From contig NC_088775.1 in assembly GCF_954871325.1 (NCBI RefSeq), positions 64,829,561 through 64,893,560 on the forward strand: 64,000 bases of DNA, written 5' to 3'. Of the stretch, positions 58,000 through 64,000 are shown piece by piece. This DNA is from Gordionus sp. m RMFG-2023 (lineage: Eukaryota > Nematomorpha > Gordioida > Chordodea > Parachordodidae). Every line of letters starts with the position of its first letter. The stretch's first letter is position 1. A program made the translations under genes and the position numbers. The notes below the pieces were generated by a model, which was given only the letters and a program-made list of their open reading frames with translations, did no database searches and was not told the origin of the DNA.

Positions 58000-59717
58000 C
58001 AGGGTTGGGAAGTCGGTCAATTGACAGGAGTATTTGACCCGGTAAAATACTCTAAAATATTATTAGTGAATAAAAATATTGATTTAATTAACTAATATGC
58101 ATTTAGAGCATTTTATCAATCTTATCAGGTTACAATTTATTTATAAATAAGGCATCGATTTAGTTATAATTTTATATTAAAATATAAGATTTTCATTTAA
58201 AATATAAGATTTACATTTAAAATATAAGATTTTCATATTAAAATATTAGAATTTCATTTTAAATATAAAAATAAAAGAACTTTTCTCATTAGAGATTTTA
58301 TTGGATCTCAATATATAAATAGGCATAATAATTTTGCTAAAGCATGGTTTTATAAAATTACTATGCCAATTTATATTGCATTATATATATTTATCCAAAC
58401 AAGATAGGCATAGTCAATAAAATGTAAGAGTAAATAAAAATATTCAAGAAAACTTTGAACAGCTGTTGAAGAAGTTGGATATTTGTCCGAAAGGAATTAC
58501 CAATAATATATTAAATGAAGAAATAATTTGGACGAAATATCTAAAATTTTAAACTTCTTTAATATTTAGCTATCTTATTGTTGCAAGTGCAAAGGGTTAT
58601 GCACTTTATCTCAAGTAAAAAACAAACGAGCTGCTTAATTCAGAAAAAACATAATTCAATCGTGCCATGATTTTATAATTTCTCTACTTGAAGAAAAAAA
58701 AATTAAGTATACGTTTGAAAAAGGAACAACATTCCAAATACATATGCTCCAGCTGATTATTTATTGGATCCCCATATAAGCCATGCTAGTAATGAGTTTG
58801 ATAAGGCATCTGATATAATATAAGAATTAGTCATTTTACAAGATGATGATAATAAAAATATTTTAAGTGATATCATAAATTTCAGACGTAAAAGGGACGG
58901 TATTTTTAATAGCTAAAATATGTTGAAAGTAATTTTCATAAAAACAATCAGATTTGGCCTCAAGTTGTTGGAATAAACTTTGCCCACCTTGAACATTAGG
59001 AGAAGTGTCTAGTATCTTACTAACAATTCCTAGTTAAACTTCTTTTTCAGAATGAAATTGGCAGGTTTGAGGTAATATTCATATGAACCAGAAATTTGGT
59101 TAGAGTATATCCTAGAGATCTGCTAAAGTAGGCCCAGCCCGTACTCAGCTTGAACAGTCTTCTAGCCCATTTTTTTAAAAAAATCGCGTTCGGGCTGGCC
59201 GGGCTTAATATTTTTTTTAAATATATTATATCTAAATTTATCAATTTTATGTTGAATTTTTTATATAAAATAAAAATATTTGATTTTATTTATAGAAACT
59301 AGACCCCATATAACATATAATTTTAAGTAATTATAAAAATTAATTTATATATATTTAAATAAATTCGGGCCGGTAAATTTTTTCAAATATTTCGGGTTCG
59401 GGTCGGACGGCAAAACTTTTTAAAAAATTTAGAATTAGGGCCGGGCCGGGTAAAATTAGGCCCGATGCATATCACTAGTATATCCTATCATAATCTAAGA
59501 CTGATTAAAAATATTAAAGAAAATGATAATATTAAATATAAATCGGAACAAACTCTGCCATGGAGAGCAAAACATTAATTATAGAATTTAAAAAAATATA
59601 ATTTAATAGATTCATTTTTTACTATTATAAATAAAATAAAGTTAATTTGTCTTAAAAAACATTTATTTGAATTTGACCGCATTTGATCATATTTGACCGG
59701 TCAAATGCACAACCCTG
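58000..59717 (+). mobile_element. hAT relic, 1.7 kb
   Basis: The ends CAGGGTTGGGAAGTCGGTCA and (inverse) CAGGGTTGTGCATTTGACCG bound the element, with TTTGACC words repeated near both ends. Flanking 8-mers TAAAAATC and AAAATATC are similar but not identical. The plus strand holds a decayed transposase piece: APADYLLDPHISHASNEFDK, then LQDDDNKNILSDIINFRRKR (about 58745-58900), resembling the middle of DUF659-type hAT transposases. Several stops and frameshifts, no intact catalytic region. A younger MITE lies inside it. Confidence 0.65.
59113..59477. mobile_element. hAT MITE nested in the hAT relic
   Basis: A 365-bp element with ends TAGAGATCTGC and (inverse) TAGTGATATGCATCGGGCC, flanked by a perfect 8-bp duplication GTATATCC (59105-59112 and 59478-59485). 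Its GC-rich subterminal sequence (CGGGTTCGGGTCGGACGG, GGGCCGGTAAA) resembles the 449-bp satellite monomers at 7660-9345. Confidence 0.88.
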
Positions 59718-60349
59718 AAAATATCCCTTCGTTTCTTCGAGAGTTTTAAACCTTTGTTAATGAACCATTTTTTATTAATTGACTGATAAAAAAAGAAAAT
59801 AATTAGGATATTTGACAATAAAATTTAAATATTATGTAGGTAATATTTACAGATGTAGCTCGATTCAGAAATTAACTTAGTTAAGTATATAAAATTTTAA
59901 AAAACTCAAAACATGCAAAATTAAATTTAGACCAATTTATTTCTCTAGAAAGCTTCATGGTTCTGTCTAATGGATAGCTTTGAAAACTATATATTTCACA
60001 ATTATATACTAAACATGAACATAACATAATTTGAATATTAATAACCCAAAATTTACATATTATATCGTACTAAATATACATTATTTAATTTATCGTTATA
60101 ATTATTATGGCTATAACGATCCACAAATTTTTCACCGATCTGATCCGATATTTTCCGAATTAAAACCCGATCCGATCCCGATATTTATTTTATTTCCCAT
60201 CCATTTTTAAACAATTCATAAAAATGTCATTATATACTATTTTTAAAAAACCAACTAACTTTCACGAATGATTTAAGTGTATTTTAGTTTTTTTTATACT
60301 CCAAAATTTAATAATATCATTAAATATTTGCAGTGATTATGGGCGAATG
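59718..60349. other. AT-rich non-coding DNA with GATCCGAT words
   Basis: No gene. At 60115-60200 there are GATCTGATCCGATATTTTCC-type words. They return near 60775-60960 and 61240-61270 in mixed orientation, perhaps a further decayed inverted-repeat element. Confidence 0.4.
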
Positions 60350-60558
60350 TAGTTTTGTTAAACAGCCCCGTTTCGCCGATTTTTAAAGAGAACTAAATAA
60401 AGATTTTGCTAAAATATTATTACCTAAACTTATCAATTTCGCTAATAGAAGTCCAAGCCCCTGGCTAAAATCAATAAGCTAGAGTAATTTACTCCGGCCA
60501 AAATCTTGAGTTAACCATTTTTAAAAAATTGGCAAAATCGAGCCGTTTAACAACACTT
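60350..60558. mobile_element. TAGTGTTGTT-family MITE, diverged copy
   Basis: The left end TAGTTTTGTTAAACAGCCCCG and right end CGAGCCGTTTAACAACACTT, with TTTTGCTAAAATATTATTAC and GGCCAAAATCTTGAGTTAAC inside, match the 53462-53672 copy in length (209 against 211 bp) and order. The flanks GGCGAATG and GTGACTAG are not duplicated, fitting an older insertion. Confidence 0.75.
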
Positions 60559-60814
60559 GTGACTAGTTAGATATTTTAAAATTCTTTTCTTATTGCAGAT
60601 AATATTTAATATTGTAAAATTTTAAACTATTTTTTTAAACATTACAACCAATATTTTAGTTCCTTTTATTAATTTATTGTTATATTTATAAAATAAAAAA
60701 AAAATATATAATTATATAAATAAATACAAATCATAAAATAACCAAACAATAAAAAAATATCGCATCGGATTCGGATCGCTTTTTTAAAAATATTGGCCCG
60801 ATTCGATATTTTTT

Positions 60815-61016
60815 GAAAACGCGAAATACAGTTTCGATCCTATCCGATATTTAATATCGGTACACTAAAATAATAATATCAGACTAAATAAAAATTATTT
60901 AACTCATCTATATTTGAAAACGCGAAATACAGTTTCGATCCTATCCGATATTTAACATCGGTACACTAAAATAATAATATCAGACTAAATAAAAATTATT
61001 TAACTCATCTATATGC
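60815..61016. repeat. 101-bp direct tandem duplication
   Basis: Two near-identical copies (60815-60915 and 60916-61016), each starting GAAAACGCGAAATACAGTTT and ending TTAACTCATCTATA. One clear difference was seen by eye. A recent local duplication. Confidence 0.9.
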
Positions 61017-61640
61017 AAATGAGTCGTAAAAACATACGATTTAATTTAGCAACATGCAGACGTTTTTAATTATTTAAATAATCACGATAGTTTTAAAAAT
61101 AATATATTATTACAATCTAAAGTTATACCAAAGCTAATAATTTAAATGGCATGAGTTTTATTTACTAAAGTTCTTTCTTAATAAAAACAATGGAAATAAA
61201 AATAAAAACAATTCTGGATAATTTTTTGAGGATGGGACCTATATTTTTATCGGATCAGTCCGATTAATTATCTTTTTATACATATCGGTTACCAATATTA
61301 TTAAATTTGCAGATATATCAGATAAAATAGTGTCTTATTTTTTAATAAAAATTCAGCTTGCGTACCAATTTAGCGTATTATACAAAAGAAATAATTAACA
61401 GATGTACCATTCGTAGAATTATTTAAAAAATAACTTGGACCATTCCATGTCAAATCGAGCATGATTCGATCGACCTATTTTAAAATTCGCCACCTGAGAA
61501 TTAGATCATTCCATCTCCATTTTTGGCAATTTTAAAGGAACGATTTTAGATATTCAGTTTTTATTTTTTTCAATAAGATGGTTAACCTTATATTGGCTAT
61601 TTAACTTATTTTAAATAGTTCTATTTTCTTTTTATGTTTA
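61017..61640. other. AT-rich non-coding DNA
   Basis: No gene recognised. The left part of the hAT relic that follows probably lies here but is too decayed to define. Confidence 0.4.
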
Positions 61641-63403
61641 GGTGTTTTTTATCGCGAGACTTTATGCTAAATTTTGATTAAACTTTTTACAGAAAAGTCA
61701 GTTATATTTTATTTATAAAGATCTTCAATCTTTAAATGCAACAGAAATTGAAGAATTCTACAAGCTAGACCAAAAGATAAATGTTGGTGTTACATATGGA
61801 TAACAAAATATAAAAGTTGTGAACCGGAAAACTCTCATGAATACTATAGGTCCAAAAATATACCATGAAATAAAATTTAAGATTAAAAGCATGATCAATA
61901 ATTACTTCGATAATCACAGATATTTGGATGGATGACCATAAAAATCTAAGTTTTTTAACCATTATAGGACATTTTATCATTAAGAATTTTAATTAAAAAT
62001 ATTTGTTTTGCCCACAAAGGCAATGGATGAAAAAAACGTCAAAATTATAAGTGTAGTCAATTCAATTTTAGGAGAATATACAGAAGTAGAAAATTACTTA
62101 AATAAATGTATGGTTGTGAGTGATAACGGAGCAAATCTTATAAGTGCATTCAGTGATGACGAAACGCTAGCATGTATATGCCATATACTAAGTTATATTA
62201 TGCATTATATTTTTGACAATTGTTTAACTGAAATAGCCTTAAATATAAATAATGTAAAAAAATAGTACAATATTTCGAACAATCTACAGCTAATAGCAAA
62301 CTAAGCCACACCCTTAAACAAGATAAGATGTAATAGCGAGAATAACTATGATACAGAGTTTCTTAAAATCATATTCTGAAATACAGGTGTACTTTTTAGC
62401 AAGCAAGAATTAAATAGATTAGCCACAATAGATATCAGCATCATACGCGAGTTAGATAAATTTTTATCAATATTTATAAGAATGCTCGGATAATCTGAGA
62501 GCAGATTCCCGTCCCACAATAAATGAAATTTGTCTATGGAAACAAAAATTAATAAAATTTTGTTAACCTTCTGAACGTGATGCAATAATAATCAAAACCT
62601 TAAAATACAGAACAAGATTTCTTTTAAAAGATTATTATGCAGCCACTACATAAGGTAGGCTTAATTCTAGATCCGAATTTCAAAAGACTTAAGTTTTTAA
62701 TAAAAGAAGAAAACGATATATATAAAACAATCTTAAAAATGCTAAATGATATAAAATTAGATGATATGCATAAGTCAATGCCAACTATCATTTATAACTT
62801 TCCTAACTTATCCTAAACTCATAAAAAACCGTATATTCTAAATGATCAATACCAACTATCACTTTCCTAATTCATCCTACACTCAAAAAAGACCGTATAT
62901 TCTAAATAAAAAATTTAAAGAATTTTTTGATGATTCTGATGAAGCATCAACATCACCGATGGAAGCTGTGAGGATGAACTTAAAAGATTCATATAAGATA
63001 AATAACAAGACAATATTTTGAAGTTTTGGAAGCAGGAATATTCATTTCCTTTTTTGAGAAAATTAGCGAGTAATTTTGTCAGCCCCGACAAGTTCGGCTT
63101 CTAGTGAAAGGTTATTTTCTGTAGCCAATTTCTTACTAGAGGAAAGGCGTAACAATTGAAATAAAAAAATAGACATTCTTCTTTTTCTAAATAAATTTCG
63201 ATTTATAGATTATATTTATTTTTTGTTATTAATATGGATTATAAAATTAGAGAAATAAATAGAATGAATTAAAAAAAGTGTAAAATTATAGCAATAGTTT
63301 TGAAAAATTTAAGAACACCGTGAATTTTCGGGCGTGAATCAAAATATTGCTGGTCGTGAGCGGGCGGGTCGTGAATGAAAAATTATGCCCGCGCCCACCT
63401 CTA
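61640..63403 (+). mobile_element. hAT relic with GC-rich right end
   Basis: Transposase remnants on the plus strand in order: SIITDIWMDDHKNLSFLTII then GHFI (about 61895-61978); an open stretch 62008-62265 with VVSDNGANLISAFSDDETLA then CICHILSYIMHY; LILDPNFKRLKFLIKEEN (about 62660-62720); and the C-terminal tail PTSSASSERLFSVANFLLEE (about 63085-63150). These are the DIW, DNGAN, LDPRFK-like and SSASERLFS blocks of hAT enzymes. Frames are broken many times. The right terminus is near 63403 (inverse TAGAGGTGGGCGCGGGCAT); the left terminus was not found. Confidence 0.85.
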
Positions 63404-63470
63404 ATCGCGAATGCCTTATAGCTAAAGTATTAGCGCGAATGTATTATCTTGAATAAATTACATTAGTTGC
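63404..63470 (+). repeat. Short AGCGAA-type array fragment
   Basis: ATCGCGAATGCCTTATAGCT and TTAGCGCGAATGTATTATC repeat the TATCGCGAA pattern of element F. It lies immediately outside the right end of the hAT relic, so the hAT may have inserted into such an array. Confidence 0.5.
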
Positions 63471-63750
63471 AATATAGGGGATGGAGTTTGTAAAATTTAC
63501 AATTGTATATTTAACGGCCTTTAGACAGGCTTAGTTGAACCTGGAAATTAAGTTAAAGTCGTGTTTGGGTCTAAAAACATTTTTTTTTTGAAAATAGGGC
63601 TAAGGCTTTGATTTTTTTGACTCAAAATTAAAAAAAAATTCTAAGCAATAAGACAGATTTCTCTAGGATTAGGGTAAAGGAATTAAATTTTTATATTGAT
63701 TGTTAAAATATGCATCTAGCTATATTTTTCAATTAAATTTGGGATAAAAC
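63471..63750. other. AT-rich non-coding DNA
   Basis: Nothing recognisable. Confidence 0.4.
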
Positions 63751-64000
63751 TAGTGTTGTTAAAAAGTCGAGTTCTTACGACTTGCGACTCGAGTAGTAAA
63801 AAACGGCTCCGACTCAAGCGGATCAAGGAGCCGCATGAGCCGACTCACTTAGTCGGCTCGTGTAAGTCGACTCGCTAGGTGTGCTCAATTTTTTTGTTTT
63901 TTTTATAAAATCTGGTAAATTGCTAAATTCTGGGTTACTGATTAATGTGAACAAAATTATAATAAGAATATTCATGTCGTAACTAAAAATGGCTCAGGAC
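63751..64000 (+). mobile_element. Left end of a TAGTGTTGTTAAA element, runs off window
   Basis: TAGTGTTGTTAAAAAGTCGAG is followed by dense self-complementary words (CGACTTGCGACTCGAG, GACTCACTTAGTCGGCTCG, AAGTCGACTCG), the same layout as the left ends at 2770 and 6615. The rest lies beyond the window. Confidence 0.65.

Overview
This is AT-rich animal nuclear DNA, almost entirely transposable elements, satellites and their debris, with the partial exon sets of two host genes. Both host genes belong to conserved families: a signal peptide peptidase on the plus strand (27.8-28.9 kb) and the C-terminal half of a fem-1 homolog on the minus strand (54.0-55.5 kb). FEM1 is an animal family, and five of the seven introns inferred are only 42-46 bp. 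A miniaturised or parasitic animal (orthonectid, dicyemid or myxozoan type) would fit, but that is inference and no species can be named.

0-16.4 kb: a nest of inverted-repeat (foldback) elements. Minisatellite arms at 5.6-6.6 kb and 15.2-16.2 kb face each other. Between them sits an 8.6-kb hAT-like element with a perfect 8-bp target-site duplication (TSD). Inside that lie a 449-bp higher-order satellite and a 4-kb foldback element with a perfect 9-bp TSD. 16.4-22.2 kb: another inverted repeat, holding a tRNA-derived SINE at its centre and two hAT elements back to back in its right arm. 22.6-26.8 kb: an ATTCG-rich palindromic MITE, a pogo-like transposase relic and a decayed Ty3/gypsy relic.

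27.8-28.9 kb: signal peptide peptidase. 29.2-31.7 kb: a palindromic element abutting a Helitron Rep remnant. 32.9-39.6 kb: a large foldback element with two kinds of tandem array in each arm and a 5'-truncated LINE of the restriction-like-endonuclease class in the middle. 40.4-51.2 kb: remains of at least two LTR retrotransposons plus a hAT relic. 53.5-55.5 kb: a 211-bp MITE and the fem-1 gene. 58.0-63.4 kb: two further hAT relics, one carrying a nested MITE.

The strongest theme is the dominance of hAT-like and foldback DNA. Many ends start TAGTGTTGTTAAA, and six insertions carry perfect TSDs. A module of about 300 bp recurs in foldback elements that otherwise carry different tandem arrays. 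The long arms could be fast-evolving end structures used by a shared transposition machinery, but no intact transposase was seen for them.
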